From contig NW_013652214.1 in NCBI RefSeq assembly GCF_000499385.1, positions 1 through 64,000 on the forward strand: DNA of 64,000 nucleotides, given 5' to 3'. The notes beneath the pieces were generated by a model that was not told the origin of the DNA, ran no database searches, and worked only from the letters and a program-made list of their open reading frames with translations. Below, piece after piece: positions 46,415-58,171 of the stretch; position 1 is the stretch's first letter; every line of letters starts with the position of its first letter. The DNA is from Eimeria necatrix. Lineage: Eukaryota > Apicomplexa > Conoidasida > Eucoccidiorida > Eimeriidae. A program made the position numbers and the translations under genes.

Positions 46415-49305
46415 AGGTGCTGTCGGGCTGCTTGGCCCTGCGCGACGCGTGGCAAGAAAGGTTCCCGCCCCGCCCCTCCCCCGCAGTCTTCCCGGGGCCC
46501 CCCCTCAGCGCCGAGGGGCCCCCCGGGGGCGTCCGGGGCTCTGAGGGTTCTACGGAGCCTCTCTTTGTGCCCAGCGCTGTGCAGCCGCCCCCAGACATAA
46601 GTGCTGTTTGCCGCATGCAAGAGGGGGTTTACCAGGTACTTGGCTAAACCCTAGTTTAGGGTTTGGGGTGCTTGGGAATCATATTTGGTGGTTTGAATAA
46701 ATGCATATTTTATTCATTGCACTTGGCTTTGCAGCTCACTTTTGCTGCTTTGCTGCCAAATTTCTAAACCCTAGTTTAGAGTTTAAACGAGTTAATGAAT
46801 CATATTTAGTGGTTTAAGTGAATGCATCTTTTATTAATTGTGCTTGGCTTTGCAGTTCAACTTTGCACTTTTGCTGCACAAGTTCTAAACCCTATTTTAG
46901 CGTTTAAACGACTTAGGGAATTGTATTCGCTGTTTTAAGTAAATGCATTTTTTATTAATTGTTTTTTATAGAATGTAATTATAAATTGTTCCAAAAATTA
47001 GTGGAGGCTCATATAATTCAAGAGGGGCTTTTGAATTATAAATCAGATGATATTGCTGCTTTAGAATGTAGAATTTATAAACGTAAGCAAAATTTATTAT
47101 CTGCAAAAGATAAATTATGAAAGAATCTGTTTTTAAATGCTAAAATTAATATATTGTTTCGCTAAAAGTGGACACTGCCAAGTTTCAGCCACCCCAAAGA
47201 CTAGTTCTGCTTCTTTGTTGCTGCACGCAGCTGCATGCAGCAACAAAGCGTGTCAGTGCAGATTTAGCTTTTCTTTTTGGTATTTTTCTGCATCTTTAAA
47301 TCTCCTTTTACACATTTTGCATGCGCTTGTGGATCTAGAGGTCTTCGCAGCACCCAGACGAATGCATGCATCTTGTTCCACACTTCTGTCTTACTATTCG
47401 TGCACACCAAGCGCATCTACTTGCACCTTTATTTATATAATACTTGCACAAACTTTGTAACAGTCTTATTAAGTTTTTTAATGCACATTTTATGTGTCTT
47501 TTTGTTCTCGTGCACTTCCGTTAACCCGCGCTGACCCATGCCTGTTAATTTGTGGTGTGCGCAAACTTGAATTCATGAAAAGCTTCTTTTTGTCTGCTTT
47601 ATATTTATTGTATAAATACAAAATAAGTAAAAAGATATTTCTTCAACAAGTTCTGTTCATACATATGTGTGCATGCGCATAAAAGTGTACCTACAGGTCT
47701 ATTCACACCCACTAATATTTGCACGTATATGTAAATCAGCATAGGTAATTCCTATTTGCATATATACATGTGTATATGTATATATATGTATATATATATA
47801 TACAATATATTATATATATGCATATATTGGCATATAAAACGTATGCGGCAGGTACAGGGCCTCTGCTTTAGGGTTTAGGTTTGAGGGTTTAGGGTTTGAA
47901 GTTCAGGGTTTAAGTTTTAAGGGCCAGGGTTTAGGGTTTAGGGTTTCGGCTGTAGCGTTTCTGTTGGGGCCGCGCAAGAAAGGATTGCCGTTTCTTTCCT
48001 TTCCCATTCTTATGTGGCTTTTGCAATTCAGCATTTATTTCTGTTTGTAATTAAAATTAAAACAATAAAATTAAACCATTGCAATTCTTTTTGTTATTTA
48101 AGGTCTACTACGATCCTGCATGCAAAGAGGCCCCCTCCCCAGACTCTCTTCCCCCTCTTTTGGGGCCCCCCATTCCCTCAGTCAAACAATTCCTCTCCAG
48201 CCTCAAAGAAATCATGACTGCTGTCCAAAGCCCAGGTGTGTGCCGCCCCGCTGCTTCTGCTGCTGCTTCTGCTGCTGCTGCTGTTTTTGCTGCTACGTCT
48301 GTTGCAGCTTTTGCTGCTGCTTCTATTGCTGCTTCTTTTGCTGTTGCTGCTGCTGGTTCTGCCGCGGTGCTGCTGATGCTGCGTGTAGTTCGCCTTTATT
48401 TCGGTCCTGTTTTGCCTGGCTGTGTGGATTCTATTCGCCGGATCCTTGGCAGCTCTTTGGTTCATTTACTTTCAAATATATTTATTTATTTACTTATTAT
48501 TTAATTTATTAATTGAAGAGCTTTTGATTAACTTGCGCTGCACGCCGTAGCCAACGCTGCCTCTTCCACATGTCATTTGCTTCCGTCAGAGTTCCTTGTG
48601 GCAGCACAATCTGCGGAGCAGAAAGAACCAGAAAATAAACGAACAAAATAAACAATAAAACAGAAATAAAAAGGAAAAAGACAAATAGAGACTAGAAATA
48701 AAACAAAGAAACGCTTTCACTAGTTGGCGGATCAGTGCATCAACGACTGCTGTTGATTTTGCACAAAAGTTCGCGTTTTGCCTGCAGCTGCTCTTGATCT
48801 CCTTCAGCAAATATAAAATACAATTAAAAATGTTATTTTATGCATTTATGTTCTTTTTTGTAAATATAAAATACAATTAAAAATATTATTTTATGCATTT
48901 ATGTTCTTTTTTGTTGATTTGTTTATGCCGTTAAGCCTCTGTTCGCGACGCCCGCAGCCGCGTGCCCATACATGAATTCCATCTTGCCTATGATGTGCTG
49001 CTGCTGCTTGCTTCTTGCTGCGCTGCGCTGCTGCTGCTTGCTTCTTGCTGCGCTGCGCTGCTGCTGCTTGCTTCTTGCTGCGCTGCTGCTGCTGGCCGGC
49101 CAGCGTGCAAGTCCTTTTGCTACCGGCGGCTGCGCTACTTGGAGGAGAAGTTCATTTTGCACACAATGTTCAACAGTGCTGCTGAGCTGCAAGAAACCAA
49201 AGACAACCACCACAGGGACTTCTACAATGTCCGCAAAGTGGACACCCACGTCCACCACGCCGCCTGCATGACGCAGAAGCACCTCCTCAGCTTCATCCGG
49301 TCAAA

Positions 49306-49363
<58 letters not shown>

Positions 49364-49491
49364 GTGCGGACGCTGCTGGAGGTGCTGAGGATGCTGCTCG
49401 TGCGCCTGCTGCAGCTGCCGCTGCCTTGCCGCTGATGCAGATGCTGCGCACGCCGTTGCCGCTGCTGCCGCGCTGCTGCCTCTGCCGCTGC

Positions 49492-49527
<36 letters not shown>

Positions 49528-51135
49528 ATGTGCGTATTCCGGGGAAGCGCGCTGCGGTGGCAGGCGGAAGTACGATGAAGAGAAGACGACAGTGGTGTAC
49601 GTGACCAGCGGCGGCGCGGCACTGACTCTGGAAGATGTGTTTTGCAAAATGGGCTTAAATGCCTACGCAGCTTCCGTGGACTTGCTGGGAGTGCATGCAC
49701 TGGGCTCTTGCTTTCAACGCTTTGACCTCTTCAACCAAAAGTATAATCCTTTTGGCCAGCGAGCCCTCAGAGATGTCTTTCTCAAGACGGACAACCACAT
49801 CAAGGGTCAGCAGCAAAGCAGGCTTCTCTTTTAAACACCAACTTGACTTCAAGTCCTGCTTTGCTTCTTAAACGCCGGCTTCTCTTTAAATCCAGCTTTT
49901 TCTCGAACAAGAACTTCTCTTTAAAGCCGACTTCTTCTCTTTAAACCCAAACATCTTCTCTTTAAACCCGAACTTCTCTTTAAATCCAACTTCTTCTCTT
50001 TAAACCCAAACTTCTTCTCTTTAAACCCGAACTTCTCTTTAAAGCCGACTTCTTCTCTTTAAACCCGAACCTCTTCCTTTTAAATCCAGCTTCTTCTCTT
50101 TAAACACGAACTTCTTTTCCTTAAACCCGAAGTTCTTCTCTTAAAACACAAACTTCTTTTCTTAAACACGAACTTATCTTTAAATCCAACTTCTTTGCCT
50201 AAACCCAAACTTCTTTTCTTTGAGCCGATCTTCTTTTCTTTAATCCCAACTTCTCTTTAAACTCGAACTTCTTCTCTTTTAACCCGACTTCTTTCCTTTA
50301 AACCCAACTTCTTTTCTTTAAACCCGAACTTCTCTTTCAACCCGAACTTCTTTTCTTTTACCCCGAAATTCTTTTCTTTAACCCCAAACTTTTCCTCTTT
50401 AAACCCGAACTTCTTCTTTCTTCTTTTTCTTCATTTTGCACTCAGTGTTCATGCTTTCTTGCTTTCCACTTTTTCAAGGCGCTGTTGTCCACTTTTTTTC
50501 CTTGTGCGCGCTGATCTCATATTAATTTCATGTTTTTAAAAACTTCAGTGTTTATTATTAAATAGACTTAATTTCATGTTTTTTAAGATTCTAATATTTA
50601 TTATTAAATGGAATTGAAAGCAAACTTGTGAAATAATTGTCAAGGTCCAAATGTCCTCGCGTTTGCCACTGACTTCGAAACAGGAATTGCAAACTGAATG
50701 GAATCGTTTTTGCAAAATGTTGCAAAGTGGAAATTTTCATGTCAAGTTCAAAATACTTTATTTGAATTGTGTTCAATTCACAAAATCCTTTATTTGAATT
50801 GTGCTCAATTCACCATCAATCCCGAAACGAAAAGGCAATCAGAGCCCTTTCGCAGGAACATTTCGCAACGTGCTGCTGCTGCTGCTGCCGCTGCTGCTGC
50901 CGCTGCTGCCGCTGCTGCTGCTGCTGCTGCTGCGGGGCGCAGGCCGCTTCCTGGCGGAGCTGACGAAGGAAGTGATCAAAGACCTGGAGCAGCGGCGCTA
51001 CCAGCAAGTGGAGTGGCGGCTTTCCATTTACGGCAGCCACAAAGACGAGTGGAGCCGCCTGGCCAGTTGGGTCATAGACAACCAGCTCGTTTCCGTCCGC
51101 GTCCGCTGGCTCATTCAGGTGCCCCGGTGAGGCCC

Positions 51136-51206
<71 letters not shown>

Positions 51207-51207
51207 A

Positions 51208-51282
<75 letters not shown>

Positions 51283-52759
51283 GCTGCTGCTGCTTAGTCT
51301 AGCGGCAGCGCTCTGCTCGGCTTTTCGGCCTTGGGCCGCCCTGCTGCTGCTGCTGCTGCTGCTGCTGCTTGTCTGCTGCTTCCGTATTGGCAGCAGGCGG
51401 CGCTGCTGCAGCCTGGCCTGCGCTGCAGCTTGTATTACGTCTACCGCATGCGCGGCCAAGTCAAGAGCTTCGGAGATATGCTGGAAAACATTTTCGGGCC
51501 TCTCTTTGAGGCTGCATGCAGCCCCAGCAAACACCCCAAGATCTTCCAGCTGCTGCAGCAGGCAAGTCCGGGCAGCAGCGGGAAGATCTCTACCGCCCCT
51601 CAGCTGCTGCCTCTGCGCTCTTCTTCCAGCTGCTGCTCCGCTGCTCCTCTTTGCCGCGCCCTCCCCTGCATGCATGCATGCATGCATGCATGCATGCATG
51701 CATGCATGCACGCATGCAGCTGCATGCACTAGTGCTTTTATGCATGCCTGAAGCCATCATGCATGCAACGACACCATGCACGCGTGCTTGCACTCCCAAG
51801 CAGCCGCAAGCCCCCGCAACTTCAAATGCATGCACCCACGCATGCATTCGTGCATGCATTTGTGCATGCATGCATGCATGCATGCATGCATTTGTGCATG
51901 CATGCATGCATGCGTTTGTGGGTGCAGGTGGTGGGGTGGGACTCTGTGGACGACGAGTCGCATGTGTCGAAGTACACGATGGAGGGCGGCGAGCTGCCGC
52001 CGCCCGAACTTTGGGTCTCTGCCGATAATCCGCCTTACTCTTATTGGGGCTTTTACATGCATGCAAACATCCGGGCCCTCAACAGGCTGCTCTACCTGCA
52101 GGGCATTCGCCCCCTCGAGTTCAGGTGCGGCCCCAGCCGGGGGTTTAGGGTTTAGGGTTTAGGGTTTAGGGTTTAGGGTTTAGGGTTTGGGGTTTGGGGT
52201 TTAGGGTTTGGGGTTGGGGGGGAGGCGTGGCCCCGCGGTCTAGCGTGTAGAACGCCGTCAAGCAGCAGGGCCTGCGGGCTAGGGTCTAGGGTTTGGGCAG
52301 CAAGTCTGGAGAACACCAGCGAGCCACAGGGTTTAGGGTTTAGGGTTTAGGGTTTAGGCGCGGCGTCTGGCTAGCTGCTGGGCCTGCTTCTAGCTTAGTC
52401 CAGCGCCCATTTCAGCGAGCTGCTGCTGCGCAGCAGCAGAACCTGTCCCGGGGCCCCGCGGGGCCCCGACGGAGCCCCCTGGGGGCTCCCCGGGGGCCCC
52501 CGGACGCGCAAACGAGGAACGCCCAGTGCGAGTGGTGCAGCCCAGGCCGCACTGCGGGGAAGCCGGGAGCGTCTCGCACTTGGCGACGATGTTTCTGTTG
52601 GCCCGCGGAGTCAATCATGGGATTTTGTTGAAGAAGAGCCCCGTGCTGCAGTACCTCTTCTACCTGCAGCAAATTGGAATTGCCATGTCTCCCCTCTCCA
52701 ACAACGCGCTTTTCCTCGAAGTTGGTGCGCCCCCGCTGCTGCTGCTGCTGCTGCTGGTA

Positions 52760-52794
<35 letters not shown>

Positions 52795-53232
52795 ATTGCT
52801 GCTGCTGCTGCTGCTGCTGGTATTGCTGGTGCTGGTGCTGGTGCTGCTGCTGCTGCTGCTGCTGGTATTGCTGGTGCTGGTGCTGCTGCTGCTGGGATTG
52901 CTGGTGCTGGTGCTGCTGCTGCTGCTGCTGCTGGTGTTGGTGCCGCTGCTGCTGCTGGTGTTGCTGCTGCTGTTGCTGTTTCTGTCGCTCCTGCTGGCGC
53001 TTGTAGAGGTGCCTCTTAAAACCGATGCATTTGCCAGCTACTGCTGTGCTGCTGACATTGCTGCTGCTGCTGCTGCTGCTGCAGCAAAAAATCCTTTGTA
53101 TTTATTCTTCAAGATTGGACTCAATGTTTCTCTATCTACTGATGACCCGCTGATGTTTCACTTCACTGACGAGCCCTTACTGGAGGAGTACTCTCTCGCT
53201 GCGGTACTGCTGCTGCCACTGCTGCTGCTGCC

Positions 53233-53264
<32 letters not shown>

Positions 53265-53696
53265 ACGCGCTCGTTTCCGCTGGTGATATGGTGCTGCAGT
53301 GCGGGACATCGGTGCAGTCTGCTGCTGCTGCTGCTGCTGCTCCTCTGTGATGCGTCGCTACCGTCGGATCAGTTCTTTGTCCTGCTGCTGCTGCTGCTGC
53401 TGCATGAACTGCCGCTGCTGTTTGCTGCTGCTTGCTGCAGCACTACTGGAAGCTCACGCCGGTTGACCTGTGCGAGCTGGCCCGCAATTCGGTGCTGCAG
53501 AGGTCAGCTGCTGCTGTAGTAAGAGCAGCAGCAGCAACTGCTGCTGCTGATTCCGTTGCTGCTGCAGCTCTTGTTGTTTTTGCCGATATTGCTGCTGTTG
53601 GCGCAGCTCCGTGTTGCCTGCACTTGCTGCTTTTGCTGCTGCTGGTCTTGACGTCCCTGCTGTCCCTGCACTGAGCTGCTGCTGGCGAGCCCCTTG

Positions 53697-53730
<34 letters not shown>

Positions 53731-53847
53731 AGCGGGTTTGAGGACGAGTACAAGGCACACTGGCTGGGCCCGAAGTTTCGGCTGCCAGGCAAGAGAGGGA
53801 ACTGCATGCGCCAGTCTAACGTCAGCGACATCAGGCTGCAGTACAGG

Positions 53848-53886
<39 letters not shown>

Positions 53887-54362
53887 TGCTGCTGCCTCTG
53901 CTGCTGCTTGGGCCCCAGGGGTCGCTCACTGCAAGAGAACTCTAAGTAACCATGCGGGCTATTGCTTCTGCATCTGTGTCTGTTGTCCTGTTTTAGAGCT
54001 GCTGCTGCTGCTGCTACTAATGCCTGTGTTGCTGCTGCTGCTGCTGCTGCTGCAGAGAAGATACGCTGCGGGATGAGTTGTCTTACATGCACGACGTGCT
54101 GGCTCTGCGTCTGGCATTCCCCGACGGGGCCCCCGCAGAAGCAGCAGCAGCAGTTTGTTCCTCTTGCAGCAGCGTCAGTGCAGCAGGGCAGCAGCAGCAG
54201 CTGCTGCTGCACCGCCAGGTGTCTGCTGCTCCTGACTGCGCCCCTTGCAGCAGCTCCGTGCCGGAGGGCAGCACACCCGAAGCAACACTAGAGGCAGCAG
54301 CAGCAAAAGCTCTGCTGCTGCAAGTGGCAAAGGAAGTGTCCTCAGTCACTGATGGTAACCGC

Positions 54363-54404
<42 letters not shown>

Positions 54405-54720
54405 GCAGCAGCAGCGACAGACGAGGGAGAAGCTGGGGGTAAGCGCTGCGCTTGTTCTGCTGCAGCACTGGCAGTAGCAGCTGCAGCTACAGACTGCGTA
54501 CATGCTTGTGGCTCTCCACAACGGCAGCAGCAGCTGCTGCTGCCGCTGCTGCTGCTGCTGCCGGTGCTGCTGCAGTGTGCTGCTGCACCAAGTGCATGTA
54601 CACCCCAGCTCCTCCCTGCTGCCTCTGTCTCCTCAGGCAGTCAAAGTGCTGCCGACCGCTACAGCAAAGGGGCCCCCCTTCTTGTAGGTAATTACGGGGA
54701 CAGCGGCAACGCTACATTCT

Positions 54721-54722
<2 letters not shown>
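45137..54722 (+). CDS. AMPD: AMP deaminase
   Basis: Converts AMP to IMP and ammonia in the purine nucleotide cycle. Exons: 45137-45703, 45831-45869 (uncertain), 45924-46181, 46417-46635, 48103-48235, 49104-49299, 49564-49805, 50943-51126, 51429-51561, 51928-52124, 52546-52724, 53085-53203, 53441-53502, 53733-53846, 54056-54722. All phases agree, giving about 1102 residues. Signatures: [16 protein letters not shown] (metal-binding H-x-H, about residue 445), [18 protein letters not shown], then across a splice FRPHCGEAG (about 722), [25 protein letters not shown], and SLSTDDPL (about 800) with the catalytic aspartates. The N-terminal ~300 residues are Gln/Ala/Pro rich and poorly conserved; exons 1-3 are the weakest. 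The last exon adds about 200 low-complexity residues after the conserved end. One intron has a GC donor at 51562. Confidence 0.93.
45209..45267 (+). repeat. (CAG)n coding polyglutamine
   Basis: About 19 consecutive CAG/CAA triplets in exon 1 of the AMP deaminase gene, read as Gln. Confidence 0.9.
46640..46965. repeat. about 120-bp tandem repeat carrying telomere-type motif
   Basis: Three diverged copies, each beginning TAAACCCTA(G/T)TTTAG, followed by an AT-rich part with AATGCAT.TTTTATT and ending near TTGGCTTTGCAG. Starts are near 46645, 46764 and 46884. It lies at the beginning of AMP deaminase intron 4. Two copies end in perfect TTTGCAG splice-acceptor-like sequences that are not used in my model. 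Confidence 0.8.
47867..47948. repeat. interstitial TTTAGGG heptamers
   Basis: Degenerate AGGGTTT units with TTAAG and GGCC interruptions, in AMP deaminase intron 4, next to a (TA)n/TATATG stretch at 47756-47835. Confidence 0.9.
48808..48915. repeat. 54-bp AT-rich direct repeat, two copies
   Basis: Two nearly identical copies containing AATATAAAATACAATTAAAA and ending GTTCTTTTTTG, in AMP deaminase intron 5. Confidence 0.9.
48994..49094. repeat. 30-bp direct repeat of CTG units with TTGCTTCTTGCTGCG, three copies
   Basis: Three head-to-tail copies of a unit containing CTGCTTGCTTCTTGCTGCGC, immediately upstream of the 49104 exon of AMP deaminase; the end provides the acceptor region. Confidence 0.85.
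49308..49363 (+). repeat. (CTG)n intronic tract
   Basis: About 18 CTG units, uninterrupted, in the AMP deaminase intron following the 49299 donor. Confidence 0.95.
49840..50425. repeat. TTCTCTTTAAACCCGAAC minisatellite
   Basis: About 28 imperfect copies of a ~20-bp unit with core CTTTAAACCC-GAACTTCTT fill most of AMP deaminase intron 7. The unit embeds AAACCC, so it may derive from a telomere-type heptamer joined to a pyrimidine run. Confidence 0.9.
51137..51294 (+). repeat. longest (CTG)n tract in the window
   Basis: About 50 CTG units with one ATT interruption near 51206 and a one-triplet slip near 51281. It lies just after the 51126 donor in AMP deaminase. Confidence 0.95.
51669..51722. 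repeat. (CATG)n tract
   Basis: Alternating GCATGCATGC over about 50 bp. A second, broken set extends from 51822 to 51912 in the same AMP deaminase intron. Confidence 0.9.
52141..52216. repeat. interstitial TTTAGGG heptamers
   Basis: Six perfect and several degenerate TTTAGGG units directly after the 52124 donor of AMP deaminase. A second cluster of four lies at 52329-52357 in the same intron. Confidence 0.95.
52735..52985 (+). repeat. compound CTG / CTGGTATTG / CTGGTG repeat
   Basis: Alternating (CTG)n blocks with GGTATTGCTG and GGTGCTG units, 11 bp after the 52724 donor of AMP deaminase. Confidence 0.9.
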
Positions 54723-54756
<34 letters not shown>

Positions 54757-54917
54757 GCAACAAAAAGCAGCAGCAGCAGCCGCAGCAGCAGTTGCAGCTT
54801 CGGGTCCACTGGGCAGGGCCCAATGGACGCAATGCACATTCGCGGCGGCGTCTCATGAGACGCAGCAGCAGCACGGGAAAACAAATGGGCTTTGAAGTGA
54901 AAGCAGTTGCAGCAGAA

Positions 54918-54949
<32 letters not shown>

Positions 54950-55076
54950 AGCAGCAGCAGAGTTCACAACTGCACTCCCTGTGCTGCTGTGGAACGGCGC
55001 AGAGTTCCTCCTGCCCGTTTCTGCAGATTCAAAGAACGGGGCTGCACCAGCCACCCCAGCAGCAGCAGCAGACTAT

Positions 55077-55108
<32 letters not shown>

Positions 55109-55126
55109 ACTGCAGCTTCTTTTGTC
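54723..55126. other. tail-to-tail interval between AMP deaminase and uL24m
   Basis: Contains (CAG)n at 54722-54790 and (CTG)n at 54920-54947 and 55079-55110. No gene; both 3' flanks must lie within 404 bp. Confidence 0.5.
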
Positions 55127-55232
55127 TCAGCAGAAGTCTCTGTTATACTTGGCCATCATAAATCGGATGGCATCCATCGTCGCCACTTCCTGCGAAACCG
55201 GCACACAGTTCGACGCAGTTGCTGCTGCATTG

Positions 55233-55287
<55 letters not shown>

Positions 55288-55390
55288 TGCTGCTCGGCTA
55301 ACCTTCGCGTAGTCGTAAGTTCTTTCGAGCGCTTTTTCCTTGGGCGTGTCCTTGGGTCCAGGAAGGGCCGTGTCCATGTCCCGCTGCTGC

Positions 55391-55424
<34 letters not shown>

Positions 55425-55850
55425 TGCTGCGGAGATACTCCACTGAGCCCCTGCTGCTGTCGCTGCATGCAACAGAGCTGTCGGGCCAGGGCACTATGAC
55501 GCCGCTGCGGCGGGCGACACGGACTGCAGCAAACTCGCAGGCCAGCAGCAGCAGCAGCAGCAGCACTTCTTTCAATTTCAAACAAAAATAAATGCTTTTA
55601 TTCCCTTTTTTCTCCTTTTTGCTGCACTTATATCTGCGGCAGCAGCGCGAAACTAAGCAGCAAAAAGAACAAGAGAAAGACGAAAACTGAAAGGAAGATT
55701 GAGCTGCAGAAGAGGACCAAACGCCGCAGCAGCAGCAAAACGCGCAGCAGCAGCGGCAGCAGCAGCAGCAGCGGCGCCAGCCAGTCTTTGCTTCTTTACC
55801 CGGTGCGCCCCTTTCGTCTCTCCGCAGGGCCAGGCGTGTCGGGATCCTGC

Positions 55851-55898
<48 letters not shown>

Positions 55899-57283
55899 GT
55901 GTACATACGCCCCACCAGCGCCAGTTTTCCCGCCGCCCCTTGCCATTTGGGGGCCCTTTGGGGGCCCTTTGGGGGCCCTTTGGGGGCCCTTTGGGGGCCC
56001 TTTGGGGGCCCTTTGGGGGGCCCCGTGAAGTTCCTTTTTGGGCCTCTCGGGGCCTCTTGGGGCCCCAGGGGCCCCCCAAAGACCCCAAAGGAGCCCGCAG
56101 AGGCCCCTCCAGCGCCCCTTGGGGGGCCCCTGGGGGGCCCCTGGGGGACTTCTGGGGGGCTCTTGACGGGGGCCCCTTGAGCGCCTTCTGGGGCCCTCAA
56201 GAGCCCCCAGGGGGCCCTTTTAAGGCCCCTAGGGGCCCCCGAAAGCCTCAAAGGCCCCCACAGAACCCTTTAGGGGCCCCTGGGGGCCCCCAAGAGCCTC
56301 CTAAGTCCCCAAGGGCTCCCATAGGGGCCCCTTGGGGGACCTCAGGAGCCTCCAGGGCCTCCACTACCCCCTGGGGCCCCCACGGGGGCCCTTTGGGGGC
56401 ACCCGAAAGCCCCATGAGCCCCCTTGGGGGCCCTTTGGGGGCCCCCAAGAGCCCCCAAGGCCCCTATGGGGGCCCTTTGGGGGCCCCCAGGGCCCATACG
56501 GGGGCCCCTGGGGGCCCCCAGGGGGCCCCCAAAAGCCCTGAAAAGATATTGGTTTGCTGCTTACTCTGTGACGGGGTCGATGAGCATTGCGTTGGAAACA
56601 TGCAAAAGGCCAGCGACCTTCACTTGATTGCCTTCTGCGTCTTTTATGAATCTCTGAAGTTCATAAAAAGAAGAAATAAATTAAAAATAAATTAAAAGAG
56701 GAATAAAAAAATAAAAATGAATTAAAAGAGGAAATAAATAAATAAAAATGAAATAGAAGAGGAAATAAATGAAAAGAAATGAATTAAAAGAGGAAATAAA
56801 TGAAAAGAAATGAATTAAAAGAGGAAATAAATTGAAGGAAATGAATTAAAAGAAGAATAAATAAAAGAAAATGAATTAAAAGAGGAATAAATAAAAGGAA
56901 ATGAACTAAAAGAGGAATAAATAAAAAGATGAAATAATTAAAAGATGAAATAAATAAAAAGATGAAATAAAATTAAAGGAGGAAACAAATTAAAAGATGA
57001 AATAATTAAAATGAAAATATGAAATAAAAACAAAGATGAAATAAAAATGAAAAGATGAAATAAATTTCAAGAGTGAAATTCAAAAAGATGAAACTAAAAA
57101 GATGAAATGAAATTAAATGAAATGAAATTGAAAAGATGAAATGAAATTTAAAAATGAAATAAAAATAAATAAATAAATTCAAAAAGGTGAAATGAAATGT
57201 TTTTGGTTTGTCCAGGAGTAATAAGATGGAGTGGAATGGAAAGAAATCAAATAATATGCTTTTTCTGCTAATTGCCCCTGTCC

Positions 57284-57346
<63 letters not shown>

Positions 57347-57473
57347 GCAGCAGCAATTTGTTTTGACCTCCTTCGCGCCTTCCACAGCAATTGCGTTTCG
57401 CATTTTGTCGATTTGCAAAATGCGGCCAACTGTTGACCGCCACTTCCCGCTTATTATCATTACCTGCAGCAGC

Positions 57474-57525
<52 letters not shown>

Positions 57526-57634
57526 CAGCTCAGCGACAGTTCCTGCTGCTTTCAGCCGGCAACGCGTCCACCCCACCAACTCGTGCTGCAGCAGCTACTG
57601 CAGCAACAAATGCTGCTGCTGGAGCTGCGCACCT

Positions 57635-57683
<49 letters not shown>

Positions 57684-57882
57684 ATGGCACCCCAAAAGGC
57701 AAACACAGCAGCAGCAACAGCAGCCAGAGCAGCCGCAGCAGCAGAAACGGAGTCCTCAATTCCAAACGCAGCAGCAGCAGAAGCAGCAGCAACAGCAGCA
57801 AAGGCAGGACATCCCCAAAGTCAAAGAAAGCAGCAGCAGCAGCACTCCCAGAATCAGACACACAGAATCAGATACAGCAGCA

Positions 57883-57927
<45 letters not shown>

Positions 57928-58171
57928 CCTTGTCTCCTGGCCTGAGCTTCCATTGCAGTATCCAGTTGCGGGGGTGGACAAACTTGAGGCCCCGTTGCTG
58001 CTGCAGCAAATGTGGCTGCTGCAGCGCCTGCACGCGTGCTGCTGCTGCTGCAGCCGATCCTGCTGCTGCTCCTGTTGCTGCTGCTCCTGTTGCTGCTGCT
58101 CCTTTTGCTGCTGCTGCTGCAGTTGCACAGCCACAGGCTGTGGGCCCCCAGGCCCGCAGCAGCAACGCCAT
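55127..58171 (-). CDS. MRPL24: mitochondrial ribosomal protein uL24m
   Basis: Large-subunit ribosomal protein of the mitochondrion. Six exons join in phase to 252 residues: 58171-57929, 57463-57368, 56653-56565, 55846-55800, 55523-55303, 55189-55127. Exon 1 holds an Ala-rich presequence and HPRNWILQWKLRPGDK. Exon 2 is the KOW motif (VMIISGKWRSTVGRILQI, then RNAIAVEG). Exon 3 carries LLHVSNAMLIDPVTE, exon 4 PTRLALRRDERGAP, exon 5 VRVARRSGVIVPWP, a Gln insert and GPKDTPKEKALERTYDY, which is the mitochondrial-type C-terminal extension (compare GPKDTSVEDALERTY in human). The last exon gives the C-terminal helix. An apicoplast-type bL24 would lack this extension. It converges with AMP deaminase and diverges from inositol monophosphatase. 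Confidence 0.9.
55946..56020. repeat. 11-bp TTTGGGGGCCC tandem repeat
   Basis: Seven near-perfect copies, followed to 56535 by related GGGGGCCC-rich units, all inside the uL24m intron between 55846 and 56565. The plus-strand frame across it is only translated repeat. Confidence 0.95.
56655..57185. repeat. GAAATGAATTAAAAGAGG minisatellite
   Basis: A-rich (plus strand) imperfect repeats with units of about 20-37 bp containing AAATAAATGAAAAG and GAATTAAAAGAGG. It fills the uL24m intron 56654-57367 together with the (CAG)n tract at 57284-57354, which reads as CTG on the coding strand. Confidence 0.9.

Noticed and set aside
55940..56695. Gly/Pro/Leu-rich plus frame of 251 residues resembling a collagen-like protein
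   Set aside because: It is translated GGGGGCCC repeat within a uL24m intron, with periodicity set by the 11-bp unit.
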